DNA of 64,000 nucleotides from Tautonia plasticadhaerens (GTDB taxonomy: Bacteria > Planctomycetota > Planctomycetia > Isosphaerales > Isosphaeraceae). Shown piece by piece: positions 38,421-46,667 of the stretch. The notes under the pieces were generated by a model. It saw only the letters and a program-made list of their open reading frames with translations, ran no database searches and was not told the DNA's origin. Position 1 is the stretch's first letter. Each line of letters begins with the position of its first letter. The DNA is taken from positions 6,448,001 through 6,512,000 of the forward strand of contig NZ_CP036426.1 in NCBI RefSeq assembly GCF_007752535.1, given 5' to 3'. Made by a program: the position numbers and the translations under genes.

Positions 38421-40112
38421 TCAGACTCGGGGACGTAGCTCAACTGGGAGAGCGCCTGCTTTGCACGCAGGAGGTTGCCGGTTCGATCCCGGTCGTCTCC
38501 ATTCCCCCACCTCATTGTCAACGCTGGTCAGCGTTGCATTTTCCTTGCTAGCCTCAGTGGTTACGTCGGTCGAGGACGTTTCGTCTGGCTTCGGTTCGGT
38601 GGTGGTCATCTTGTCAGGAAGTGACGCCGCTTGCATCCCTTTGCCGGGGGTCGGTGCAAGCGGCGGTGCAAGCGGCGTCGGGTCGCACCGACTGGCGGCG
38701 ACGGATTGGAACACCTCCCGGCCCTCGCCGGGCAGCGAATCGAGCGGCAGCTCCGGGAGGGCGTCCAGCGCCCCGTGCACGTCCAGTAGCTTCGGGTCGG
38801 TGTAGATGTTCGCCGTCAGGCTCGGGTCGGAGTGCCTCATCGCGGCCTGGGCCGTCCGCAGCGGCACGCCGCCCCGGCTGAGCAGGGTGCCGAAGGTCGT
38901 CCGCAGCGCGTGAACGTCGAGCGTCCGGCCCCGCTCGTCGCGCTTGGGGATGCCGGCGGCCTTCAGGTCGCGGTCGAGGATGCGGACCAGCCCGGCCGGA
39001 ACCTCGAAGACCGGCAGGGCACCGGGCAGTCGTGACGGGATCGGCTCGCCGGCCCGGCGGGCTTCGTCCTGCAGTCGCGAGAGCCGATCGGCAAGCCACT
39101 TGCGGAGGTCGCCAGCGAGGTCGTCCCTCACGACGACGCTGTTGCCCTCCCGGCTCTTCTCGTCCTCGGCGTCGAGCTCCAGGAAGGGCATCGGGCCGTC
39201 GAGCTTCAGCTGCGCGACCGTGAGCGAGGCGAGCTCGTTCTTGCGCAGGCCGGTGAGGACCAGCGTCTTGTAGATCAGCGCCCGCTCCCGCCCCAGGGCC
39301 TCGAGCTGCTGACGCACCTCGGACCGGACCTTGGCGAGCCGCTGCCCCTTGCTCCTGCCCGTGCGGACGGTGAGCGCATCCTCCAGGGGCCGACGACGGG
39401 CCGAGTCGAGGAGCCGCCGCAGCTCGTCCTCGGTCATCGCCCTCCGACGACGTCGGGGATCGGATTTCTCGTCGGCCTTCGGGATGCCCTGGAAGGGGTT
39501 CGCCGTCAGGCGCCTGGAGGCGACGCACCAGTTGGCGAACGCGAGCAGGGCGGTCAGGTCCACGTTCCGCGTCCGGGCCGAGGCCCCCTGCTTCCGCCTG
39601 AGGCCGAGCCACTGCTCGACCGGCGTCCGGTCGAGGTCGGCGAGCGTCCCGAAGTCGCATCCTGCGAGCACAGTAGACAGGACGCGCCGCATCTCCTTGA
39701 CGTGCTTGGCGGTCGCCCCGCTCGCGTCGAGGCTGGCCAGATACGCCTCGACGTGCTCTCCGACCGGCGTGCCGAGGTGCTCGGAGGTCCTGGCCTCGGC
39801 CGGGGTGATCAGCCCGGCGCGGATACGCTCGGCCTTTCGCTCCAGCTCGGCGAGCACCTGCTTCGCCGCATCCCGATCGCGGCAGCCGGTCGGTACCTCG
39901 ACGACCAGCCCGTTGCCGTCCCGGTACTTGGCGATGTAGGTGCCCGACTCGACCCGGATCCGCTCGGTGCCGTCGCGGCCGGTCGTCACGACCGCCGTTC
40001 GGAGCTTGCCGGCGGCGTCTCGCCAGCGGGCGTGCCGCTCGCCCTTGCGGACGACGACCTCGGCCCCGGGCGGCAACGGCTTGGTGAACTGCTTGCGGTA
40101 GACGCTGCCCAT
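38421..40112 (-). CDS. tyrosine-family site-specific integrase
   Basis: 563 residues from the ATG at 40112. It has an N-terminal arm/core-binding part (VGEHVEAYLASLDASGATAK) and a catalytic domain with box I LVLTGLRKNELASLTV (arginine near residue 288). Box II is HALRTTFGTLLSRGGVPLRT with MRHSDPSLTANIYTD supplying His-Arg-His and tyrosine near 435. A long C-terminal tail reads antisense through the whole tRNA-Ala gene, giving RRPGSNRQPPACKAGALPVE. This read-through shows the tRNA is the attachment site. Integrase reading toward a complete tRNA is the usual left end of an integrative element. Confidence 0.93.
   Translation of the reverse strand: MGSVYRKQFTKPLPPGAEVVVRKGERHARWRDAAGKLRTAVVTTGRDGTERIRVESGTYIAKYRDGNGLVVEVPTGCRDRDAAKQVLAELERKAERIRAGLITPAEARTSEHLGTPVGEHVEAYLASLDASGATAKHVKEMRRVLSTVLAGCDFGTLADLDRTPVEQWLGLRRKQGASARTRNVDLTALLAFANWCVASRRLTANPFQGIPKADEKSDPRRRRRAMTEDELRRLLDSARRRPLEDALTVRTGRSKGQRLAKVRSEVRQQLEALGRERALIYKTLVLTGLRKNELASLTVAQLKLDGPMPFLELDAEDEKSREGNSVVVRDDLAGDLRKWLADRLSRLQDEARRAGEPIPSRLPGALPVFEVPAGLVRILDRDLKAAGIPKRDERGRTLDVHALRTTFGTLLSRGGVPLRTAQAAMRHSDPSLTANIYTDPKLLDVHGALDALPELPLDSLPGEGREVFQSVAASRCDPTPLAPPLAPTPGKGMQAASLPDKMTTTEPKPDETSSTDVTTEASKENATLTSVDNEVGEWRRPGSNRQPPACKAGALPVELRPRV
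38429..38501 (+). tRNA. tRNA-Ala(TGC), integration site
   Basis: 73 bases fold as a tRNA: acceptor GGGGACG/CGTCTCC with discriminator A, D arm AGCTCAACTGGGAGAGC, anticodon stem CCTGC/GCAGG with loop TTTGCAC (anticodon TGC), and T arm GCCGG TTCGATC CCGGT. It overlaps the 3' end of the integrase frame on the other strand, so its 3' half is probably supplied by the integrated element (attL). Confidence 0.97.
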
Positions 40113-40617
40113 CGTTTGCTGAGCTCCGCTCCTGGACTGCGACGGACGATCGCCGGACGGGCCCGCCTCCGGCCGCCCCGCCTCGTGCCGGCACGCCTGC
40201 GACTCCGACGCGATGCCCGGATAGGGGCGAGACGTTCGCCGACCCGCCGGCTCCGGCACCGCAGCAACGCCGCCACGGGCAGGAGAAGAACCGCGGCATC
40301 GCTGGCATCCGCTCGGTCTCGGACTCCCCCGCCCGTCGACCGTTGAGGGCGGGTCGCCGGTGTGGCCTGGACGATGCCGGCCCCCAATTATCCCGATGTT
40401 CACTCTGGACACAAGGCAACCGGTTCTGGGAACCAGTCCCTGCTCGTCGACATGGCGAATCGAGCTGTCAGGAGCGTTCCCGAGGGGCGATGACTGCTTC
40501 GAGAAGGCGGCTCCTATGGCCGGCGGAGGCGACCTGAACGGCGGGGGATTGAGCCGCGGGGGAGGTCCTCGCTCGGTAGACCAGCCCGGCCCGTTGGATC
40601 ACCGGCCCCGACGCCCG
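40113..40617. other. region behind the integrase, no gene seen
   Basis: An excisionase would be expected here but no small helix-turn-helix frame is convincing. The frames present are arginine/serine-rich shadows. Confidence 0.45.
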
Positions 40618-41018
40618 TCAGACCTCGTCGTCGTCCATATCCAGCCCGAGCCTGGCCGCCTCCTTGCGCCGGAACCTGCGGTACTTCGCCTCGTCGATCG
40701 TGGCGGCCTTGTCGCCGCGGGACGCCCCGGCGATGGTGAAGGCCTTCCCCCCGACCTCCGCCATCCCGCTGTCGTTGTCGAGAATCGAGTAGCAGGCCTG
40801 GCAGATCACCCCCAGCGGCAGGTCATCTGCTCCTCGTAGACCATGGAGGCGACGGAATCCGGGCCTCCCAGACGCGGATCGAAGTTGAGGAAGTGGCGGC
40901 TCTTGACCTTCCTGGCGAGCGCGATCATTCGATCGCAGCAGTAGCACTGCGGGAGAAGCCGCTCCCTCGACGTGTGATCCGGGGGAAAGCATCCGGGATC
41001 AAGTGGGCAGGTACTACT
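40618..41018 (-). pseudogene. frameshifted small cysteine-rich (zinc-finger-like) gene
   Basis: Two overlapping frames make one protein-like sequence. The 5' part reads STCPLDPGCFPPDHTSRERL, then CYCCDRMIALARK, KSRHFLNFDPRLGGPDSV and MVYEEQMTC. The 3' part, in the next frame, reads PLGVICQACYSILDNDSG and on to a basic/acidic tail LGLDMDDDEV. One missing base in a CC(C) run near 40815-40820 joins them. The cysteine pairs suggest metal binding. A stop codon at 41019-41021 closes the frame upstream without an obvious start, so the gene looks decayed. Function unknown. Confidence 0.65.
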
Positions 41019-41251
41019 CTATGTTGGCCAGACCGACAGGGCAAGTAAGAGCCGGCAGCAAGACGGGCCGGTCGTCGATCGCCTCGGTGGATGCGTGTCC
41101 TGGGATGGACGAAGGAGCACGTTCGTCCTTGTCGATGTCCCGGCAGGCCTCGATCCGGCCCGAGGTTCATCACGGGGCTTTGTCCCGGATCCGAGCTCGA
41201 TCGGTCGAGATGACGGCGGCCAAAACGAGCGACCTGCCTCTGTGCTGACGA

Positions 41252-41506
41252 CCCGACACCCGACAACCCCTGTTCGTTCGTCGCAAGTGCATAATGGTGT
41301 ATGGGTTGCGGCAAAAGAGGTTGTCGGACGGCCTCTCGCTCGTACCCGACAACCTCCCCGAAGGTCGTCAACATCTCGACGGCAGTTGAGGACGACCGCC
41401 CGAGGTTGTCGGGTTCCAGGGATGGCTGGCCTGACATCCGGGAGAACCGCAAGCGTCTGGAATCAAGAAGGTTGTGGCGATCAATGGCAGGTTGTCGGGT
41501 GTCGGG
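41252..41506. repeat. cluster of five inverted/direct copies of a GGTTGTCGG motif
   Basis: CCCGACACCCGACAACC at 41252-41268 is the exact inverse complement of 41490-41506. Between them, GAGGTTGTCGG (41317-41327) pairs with CCGACAACCTC (41346-41356). ACCCGACAACCTC (41344-41356) pairs with GAGGTTGTCGGGT (41402-41414). Five copies within 255 bases in alternating orientation, with no coding frame across them. Confidence 0.75.
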
Positions 41507-41676
41507 CGGCGTGTGCGATCGACTGTGTTCGTCCAGCATCTGTCTGGAGGGATTCAGCTCCGCCGGCATGGCGCCTTGTGGCCAGGTTTCATTGCAGGGC
41601 TGACGGCTGACTTGTTATGACTGGGGGTGATGCACCCTGTTCAGCCGCCGTGCGATATTGCCGTCGAGTCCCTGCC

Positions 41677-42039
41677 ATGGACGACCTGTCCCGTTTCTGC
41701 TGCCTGAATCCCGACTGCCCCGAGCACGGCAAGCGGGGGGCCGGAAACCTCTCGGTGACCAGCCGCTACTGCCCCGACAAGGCCCGCCGCATGCTCCGCT
41801 GCCGATGCTGCAAGGCCCGCTTCTCCGAACGCAAGGGCACCCCGCTCTTCGGCTCGCACCTGCCCGCCGAGAAGGCGGTCTCGGTGCTGCACCACATCGC
41901 CGAGGGCAGCGGCGTCCGCAAGACCGGCCGGCTGGTCGGCGTGAGCCGGGAGACGGTGGCCCGCTATAGCCGCAAGGCCGGGCGGCATGCCCGGGGCCTG
42001 CATGACGAACTGGTCGCCGTTTCCCCCCCGTACCCGTGA
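41677..42039 (+). CDS. IS1-type InsA-like protein
   Basis: 120 residues from the ATG at 41677. A cysteine-rich N-terminus (CCLNPDCPEHGKRGAG, then CRCCKARFSERKGTPLF) is followed by a helix-turn-helix (GSGVRKTGRLVGVSRETVAR). In IS1 this product binds the ends, and frameshifting fuses it to the catalytic half. It ends just past a run of seven C residues (42023-42029) from which the next frame continues. Confidence 0.8.
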   Translation: MDDLSRFCCLNPDCPEHGKRGAGNLSVTSRYCPDKARRMLRCRCCKARFSERKGTPLFGSHLPAEKAVSVLHHIAEGSGVRKTGRLVGVSRETVARYSRKAGRHARGLHDELVAVSPPYP

Positions 42040-42796
42040 GGCCCAGTTCGACGAGAAGTGGGCCTTCGTCGCCAAGAAGGAGAAGCGGTGCTCGCCGGAC
42101 GAGCCGGCCGACGCCCGCAAGGGCGACCATTGGGACCATGTGGCGTTCGACCCGGAGCACCGGCTGGTCGTCGCCGTCGTGCCCGGCAAGCGGACGGCCG
42201 GCAACGTCGGGAGCCTGGTGCGGGAGTTCAGGAGACGCACCGGGGGCCGGATGATGGGGTTGATCACGACCGACGAGTACGCCCCGTACCGGGAGGCGAT
42301 CCTCGGGGCCTATGGCGAGGTGGTCACGCCGCCCCGCACGGGGCGGCCGGGCCGCCCTCGCAAGCCGTACCGGGTGCCGCCCGGGGGCCTGGTGTATGCG
42401 ACGGTCCACAAGACCCGCAGGCGAGGGCGGGTCGTCGAGGTGGAGATGCGGACGGTCTTCGGCACGGCCGAGCAGGTGGCGGGGGCGTTGGCCCGCTCGG
42501 CGGTGAGCCGGTCGGTCAACACGTCGTTCGTGGAGCGGCAGAACGGCACGGACCGCAACTGCAACGCCCGGAAGGTCCGCAAGACGTACTGCTTCTCCAA
42601 GGACTGGGAGGTCCACCAGGCGGTGACCTACTTCACCCTGTATAGCTACAACTTCTGCTGGCCAGTGCGGACCCTGGGGGTCCGAGGCGAGGACGGGAGG
42701 TGGCGACGGAGGACTCCGGCGATGGCGGCGGGACTGACCGATCATGTCTGGTCGATCTCGGAGTGGCTCACGCTGCCGGCCGTGCAACGAAAGTAG
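41987..42796 (+). CDS. IS1-type InsB-like DDE transposase half
   Basis: Frame +1 relative to the InsA-like part. From 42023 the sequence reads REAQFDEKWAFVAKKEKRC, DHWDHVAFDPEHRLVVAVV (first catalytic Asp region), GLITTDEYAPYREAILGAYG (second) and SFVERQNGTDRNCNARKVRK with TYCFSKDWEVH, which matches the IS1 InsB C-terminal signature. Probably made as an InsA-InsB fusion by frameshifting on the C7 run; independent starting at the ATG at 41987 is less likely. Confidence 0.8.
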   Translation: MPGACMTNWSPFPPRTREAQFDEKWAFVAKKEKRCSPDEPADARKGDHWDHVAFDPEHRLVVAVVPGKRTAGNVGSLVREFRRRTGGRMMGLITTDEYAPYREAILGAYGEVVTPPRTGRPGRPRKPYRVPPGGLVYATVHKTRRRGRVVEVEMRTVFGTAEQVAGALARSAVSRSVNTSFVERQNGTDRNCNARKVRKTYCFSKDWEVHQAVTYFTLYSYNFCWPVRTLGVRGEDGRWRRRTPAMAAGLTDHVWSISEWLTLPAVQRK

Positions 42797-42975
42797 GCCA
42801 CAAGGGCATGGCGACGCCCTGCGGAAATTCGCCGGGCGCCTCCCGGCATCGGGGAGGGGATGATGTGATAACCGAGCGTCCTCGGGGCCTGGATGCCGAC
42901 CCTGACGATCGGCGACGCAGCCGCCTGGAGCAGTCCTGTCGAGGAGGTACGATCTCGCCGGGCTCAGTCGCCCCG

Positions 42976-43569
42976 TCAGCCCATGGGCTCCGGCAGCAGG
43001 TCGGCGACGGCCAGTTCGGCAACCGGATGCCCATCGAGCACCAGGGGGACCGCCTCGACGGGCCCATATGTGCGCGACAAGCGGTACCCCGGCTCCGCCC
43101 CGCAGACCGGCTCGCCGTGGGCCTCAAGCAGCCCCCTGCGGAAGTCGGCGAACCAGGGCGACGGCACGCCCCCGGCGGCGTAGGCGGCGATCACCGGACC
43201 GGGTTGGCGTCGGGGCGAGACCGAGGGCCTCGACGCCTGGCCGATGGCGACGCCCGTCGGGTGCAGGACGGGGTGATCCCGGGGCCCGCCACGGACGATC
43301 ACCAGGCGCGTGTCCGGCATGGGTCGGGGCCCGAGCGCCGGCGAACCTCCCACACCGACGTGCCCGTCGTCGGGCAGGACGCGGCGCAATTCGTCCATCA
43401 GCAGCGACCGGGCCGCGACGTGTGCCGGGGACCCTTGGAGCCGCTCGACGAGCCGCCCGTCCCACAGCTCGACGCGCCGGTGGTCGTCGAGGACGCCGGC
43501 TGCGACCATGCGGGCGAACTCCTCGGTCGTGATCGGGCGGTGTCGACGACCCCGGGCATCGGCCGACTC
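42976..43569 (-). pseudogene. decayed Uma2-family (PD-(D/E)XK-like) gene
   Basis: The opening RPITTEEFARMVAAGVLDDH with RRVELWDGRLVERL and SPAHVAARSLLMDELRRVLP is typical of Uma2 (DUF820) proteins. The middle, where these proteins have a valine-rich VVEV(S/A)D strand with a catalytic acidic residue, instead reads GVAIGQASRPSVSPRRQPGP and then AAYAAGGVPSPWFADFRRGL. The frame has thus suffered compensating shifts or substitutions. No ATG is found at the homologous start (about 43569; codon ATC). Uma2 proteins are widespread in mobile DNA; their role is unsettled. Confidence 0.6.
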
Positions 43570-43821
43570 GATGGTTGATCGGTGTGTATGCGGTGTCCTC
43601 GGGTCGATGGGCTCCTCGGCCTCGGCGACCGAGCCGGGCGGGGCGTACGATTCGACCCCAGGGAAGCACCTCCAGACGAGAGGCGCAGACGACTCGGAAG
43701 TCACCCGGCTCGTCCGAAGAGGCTGGCCCGGGCCCCACACCACGAAACGCCAACGCCACGAGGTTGACGACCGCCTCCAACTCCTCCGGTGGGCGGCGTC
43801 GGTCGACCACACGAATGGCAC

Positions 43822-44250
43822 TTAGATTTTGCTAGATCGTTTGAGCATCTGGAGTTTGATCTCCCGCCGCGGCCTCGTCAGGCGGTCATACCTCTTGGGC
43901 CCCTGCTTGGCCATCCGGGGCTCGAACCGGTCGGGACGGTCGGCGACCTTATGGGCCGCGATGGCCCGGAGCATCTGCTCATAGAGCGCCGCCAGGTGCC
44001 CCGTGCCGCGGTCGACCTGGGCGGCGATCACCGGCCGGAACGCCTCCAGCACCTGGAGCGTCGCCTCGAAGCTGATCGTCCGCGGCGGTACCCCCTCGCG
44101 GGCCGCCGCCTGCGCCATCACCGTCCGGATCAGGTTGTACGCCAGGGCGTGCGTCCAGATCTCCTTGCGCACCAGCTCCGGCGTCTTGCACCGCAGCCGG
44201 TCCATCTGCAGCGTGACCTTGATCGACCTCAGATCGAGCTCGATGTTCCA
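43822..44250 (-). pseudogene. IS4 transposase, C-terminal part
   Basis: Reads WNIELDLRSIKVTLQMDRLR, then CKTPELVRKEIWTHALAYNL and a helical tail ending in SSKI at a stop inside the left inverted repeat. The glutamate and lysine of the IS4 Y-(2)-R-(3)-E-(6)-K signature are here; the tyrosine and arginine are in the other half, 2.5 kb away. In frame with the N-terminal half once the inserted unit is removed. An isolated start at 44205 exists but is unlikely to be used. Confidence 0.9.
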
Positions 44251-44277
44251 GCCATAATGCCCTCCAAGAGCGCGATG

Positions 44278-44310
44278 GGGCGGCCCGGCTCGCCCTGAGC
44301 CGGGCCGCCC
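44278..44310 (-). terminator. 13-bp hairpin after the serine recombinase gene
   Basis: GGGCGGCCCGGCT / AGCCGGGCCGCCC, perfect, with a 7-base loop, 5 bases beyond the recombinase stop and near the edge of the inserted unit. Confidence 0.6.
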
Positions 44311-44315
44311 TCACT

Positions 44316-46433
44316 CTACCGTCCCGGGCGCGGCCTCGGTCTGGTCAGTTCGGCAAGCCGCCCCTTGTTCGCCCACGTCCGCGGCAGCCGGCGGAGCTCG
44401 CGCAGCCGCCGCAGCTCGGACCCGTCGGCCCAGATCACGTGGTGGCCCTGGGCGTCGCGATGCGCCGTCAACCACCCGACCCGCACCCATCGCCGCACCG
44501 TGTCTCGCGACACCCCCAGCCGACGCGCCAGCGACGACGGCCGGTATTCGTCGCGGCCGAGGCCGGCCGGGCTGCCGAAGGGCGTGCGGGCCAGCCCCAG
44601 GTGCCAGAGCAGCCGTTGCACCATCCCCCGCGTGAACCGCTCGGCCCGCTTCGGGGGACGGAACCCCTCGACGTTGAGCCGCTCGGCCATCGCCGCCGGG
44701 CTGAGCCGCTCGGCGCGCCATCCCCGCAGTCGCTCGACCAGTCGGGGGTAGTCGGCCAGGAGGTCGTACCGCTTCACCGGCCGGGACATGGCGTGCGACT
44801 CGGTCATGCCGCCGGACCAGTGGAGCGTCACATCGACCCGCTCGCTCGCCTTGTCCACGGTGACGGACACGTGGTCAATCAGGAGTCGGGCGATCCGCTG
44901 CCGCTCGGCGGGCGTCGTCGTCGTCGCCTGCCACACCGCCGGCAAGTCGCCGGCCAGCGACCGGATCGTCCGCTCGTCGTCCGGTGAGAGCCGACCGGGG
45001 GCCGACCCCCGCCACCGCTCGTGCTCGTCCTCGAGGCGCCGCTGCGCCCTCAACGCCTCCTCCCAGCGCCGCTCCAACTCGCGGCCGACCAGGCGATTCT
45101 CCGGCTCGCAGGCCTGGTACTGCCGGGCCGCGCGGTCGGCCTCGCAGCCGGCGCGTTCGAGGCGGAGCCGCCAGTGCCGGGCCAGCTCGGACCGCTCGCG
45201 CTCGACCTCGGCCACCGCCGCCAAGCTCGCCTCCAGCGCCGCCGGCTCCACCGCCGCCAGGACCCGGCCGGCGACCAGCCCGTCGAGCGCCGGCCCGGAG
45301 AGGCTCTGGCAGATCGGCTCGGCGTGGTCGGCCGCCCCGCGGGCACAGGTGTAGCTGTACCGGCCCGTCGCCCCCGAGTACCGCACGAGCATCCGCCGGC
45401 CGCACCGCCCGCACCGCAGGAGTCCGGCCAGCAGCGAGGCCCCCTGCCGCGGCGCGCCGGGGCGGTCCCGGCGGGCCCGGTTGGCCTCCAGCCGCTCCTG
45501 GTTGTCACAGAACCGCTCCCAGGTGATGTAGGCCGGCAGCCGGTCGCGGATCAGCACCAGGCACTCCTCCGGGCGGCGGACCAGCTTGCCGGTGTCGGGC
45601 CGCCCGGGCCGCTTGCGCCGCGGGTCGACCTCCCGGTGGCCGAACCGGTAGGCACCGGCGTAGGCCGGGTGGTGCAGGACGTTCGACAGCGTCGGGCGGT
45701 TCGGCCGCCGCCACTCCAACCCGCCGCGGTTGGGGCCGTGGCGGGGTCGGATCGGGATGCGGACCCCGTGGTGGACCAGGTAGCGGAGCAGGCCGTGCAG
45801 GGTACCCTCGCGGTCGAACCGGTCGAAGATCAGCCGCACGGTCGCCTGGACCTGCTCGTCGGGGTCGATCGCCCACTCGCCCGAGGCGAGGCGTACGTAG
45901 CCCAGCGGCGGGGAGCCCATCGGCTCGCCCCGGCGGGCCTTGTTGAGCCGGCCCTGGCACATCCGCTCCTTGATGACATGAAGTTCTGCCTCGTTCAACA
46001 TGCCGTGCAGGCCCAGCAGGAGCCTGTCGTTGTGGTCGGCCGGGTCGTAGACGGCGTCGGCGTCGGCCAGGAGCACGCGGAAGCGGGCGCAGAGCTCGAG
46101 CAGCTGGTGCCAGTCGCGGTTGGACCGGGCCAGCCGGCTCATCTCCAGGCCGAGGATCAGCCCGACGTTGTCGAGCGCCACCTCGGCCAGCAGCCGCTGG
46201 AACCCGGGCCGGCCCTCGATCGACTGGCCGCTCTTGCCCAGGTCGTCGTCGATCGTGGTGACGCGGTCCCGTGGCCACCCGAGGGCGACGGCGCGGTCGG
46301 CCAGGGCGTACTGCCGGTCGGTGGACTCGCGGTGGTCGAGCACCTGCTGGGGTGTGGATTGGCGGACGTAGACGAAGGCCGCCCGGTCGAGATGCCAGGG
46401 CCGGAGCTTGGGCGAGCGGGTTGCGTCACTCAT
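44316..46433 (-). CDS. large serine recombinase
   Basis: 705 residues. Resolvase domain at about 18-160 with the nucleophile Ser26 in FVYVRQSTPQQV, DDDLGKSGQSIEGRPGFQRL and GLEMSRLARSNRDWHQLLEL. A recombinase domain follows (GYVRLASGEWAIDPDEQVQA), then a zinc ribbon (LLRCGRCGRRMLVRYSG, YTCARGA), a long coiled coil (about 410-500), and a C-terminal helix-turn-helix (SSLARRLGVSRDTVRRWVRV). The domain order is that of large serine integrases/transposases. It is intact and probably moves the unit in which it sits. Its start overlaps the stop of a short degraded frame. Confidence 0.93.
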   Translation of the reverse strand: MSDATRSPKLRPWHLDRAAFVYVRQSTPQQVLDHRESTDRQYALADRAVALGWPRDRVTTIDDDLGKSGQSIEGRPGFQRLLAEVALDNVGLILGLEMSRLARSNRDWHQLLELCARFRVLLADADAVYDPADHNDRLLLGLHGMLNEAELHVIKERMCQGRLNKARRGEPMGSPPLGYVRLASGEWAIDPDEQVQATVRLIFDRFDREGTLHGLLRYLVHHGVRIPIRPRHGPNRGGLEWRRPNRPTLSNVLHHPAYAGAYRFGHREVDPRRKRPGRPDTGKLVRRPEECLVLIRDRLPAYITWERFCDNQERLEANRARRDRPGAPRQGASLLAGLLRCGRCGRRMLVRYSGATGRYSYTCARGAADHAEPICQSLSGPALDGLVAGRVLAAVEPAALEASLAAVAEVERERSELARHWRLRLERAGCEADRAARQYQACEPENRLVGRELERRWEEALRAQRRLEDEHERWRGSAPGRLSPDDERTIRSLAGDLPAVWQATTTTPAERQRIARLLIDHVSVTVDKASERVDVTLHWSGGMTESHAMSRPVKRYDLLADYPRLVERLRGWRAERLSPAAMAERLNVEGFRPPKRAERFTRGMVQRLLWHLGLARTPFGSPAGLGRDEYRPSSLARRLGVSRDTVRRWVRVGWLTAHRDAQGHHVIWADGSELRRLRELRRLPRTWANKGRLAELTRPRPRPGR

Positions 46434-46616
46434 GGCCGGCCTCCTCGCTTCGGGTGGCCGCCAGGAGCCTGGCGAGGAGTTGGCCGAGCAGGTCGCGGAG
46501 CTGTCGCTGCCGGTCGGCCGGCAGGCGGGCCCAGATCGTCGGTGCGACCGTCGGCGGTGGGCAGGGCGCCGTCGTCAGGCGCGGGGGGGAGCGTTGTGAC
46601 GGGGGGCGACGGACAT
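46426..46616 (-). pseudogene. short frameshifted gene coupled to the serine recombinase
   Basis: The last ~40 codons read as protein: TIWARLPADRQRQLRDLLGQ then LLARLLAATRSEEAGHE, ending in a TGA that overlaps the recombinase ATG. Upstream, the frame from ATG 46616 (SVAPRHNAPPRA) is shifted by one base at a run of seven C residues (46583-46589 on the plus strand). The arrangement suggests a small helper gene translated ahead of the recombinase, now broken or slippage-dependent. Family not recognised. Confidence 0.4.
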
Positions 46617-46667
46617 GCGATGTCTCCCGATGCCGAGGTCAGGTGATGTCGGCACCACGCCGCCAGC

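Larger units (their letters stand above)
41677..42796 (+). mobile_element. IS1-family-like insertion sequence (extent by genes only)
   Basis: Two overlapping reading frames with the IS1 plan: a zinc-finger/helix-turn-helix InsA-like part and a DDE InsB-like part in a shifted frame. I could not find convincing terminal inverted repeats or a target duplication, so the true ends are not set. Confidence 0.7.

Noticed and set aside
41252-41506. CRISPR array
   Set aside because: Repeats are short, in alternating orientation and unevenly spaced; no Cas genes are present.
40925-41569. 214-codon minus-strand frame upstream of the IS1-type element
   Set aside because: Composition is not protein-like and it crosses the inverted-repeat cluster and the decayed cysteine-rich gene in another frame.
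41617-42960. Terminal inverted repeats for the IS1-type element
   Set aside because: GGTGATGCACC-like sequence at about 41626 resembles an IS1 end, but no matching inverse copy was found downstream, so ends were not called.
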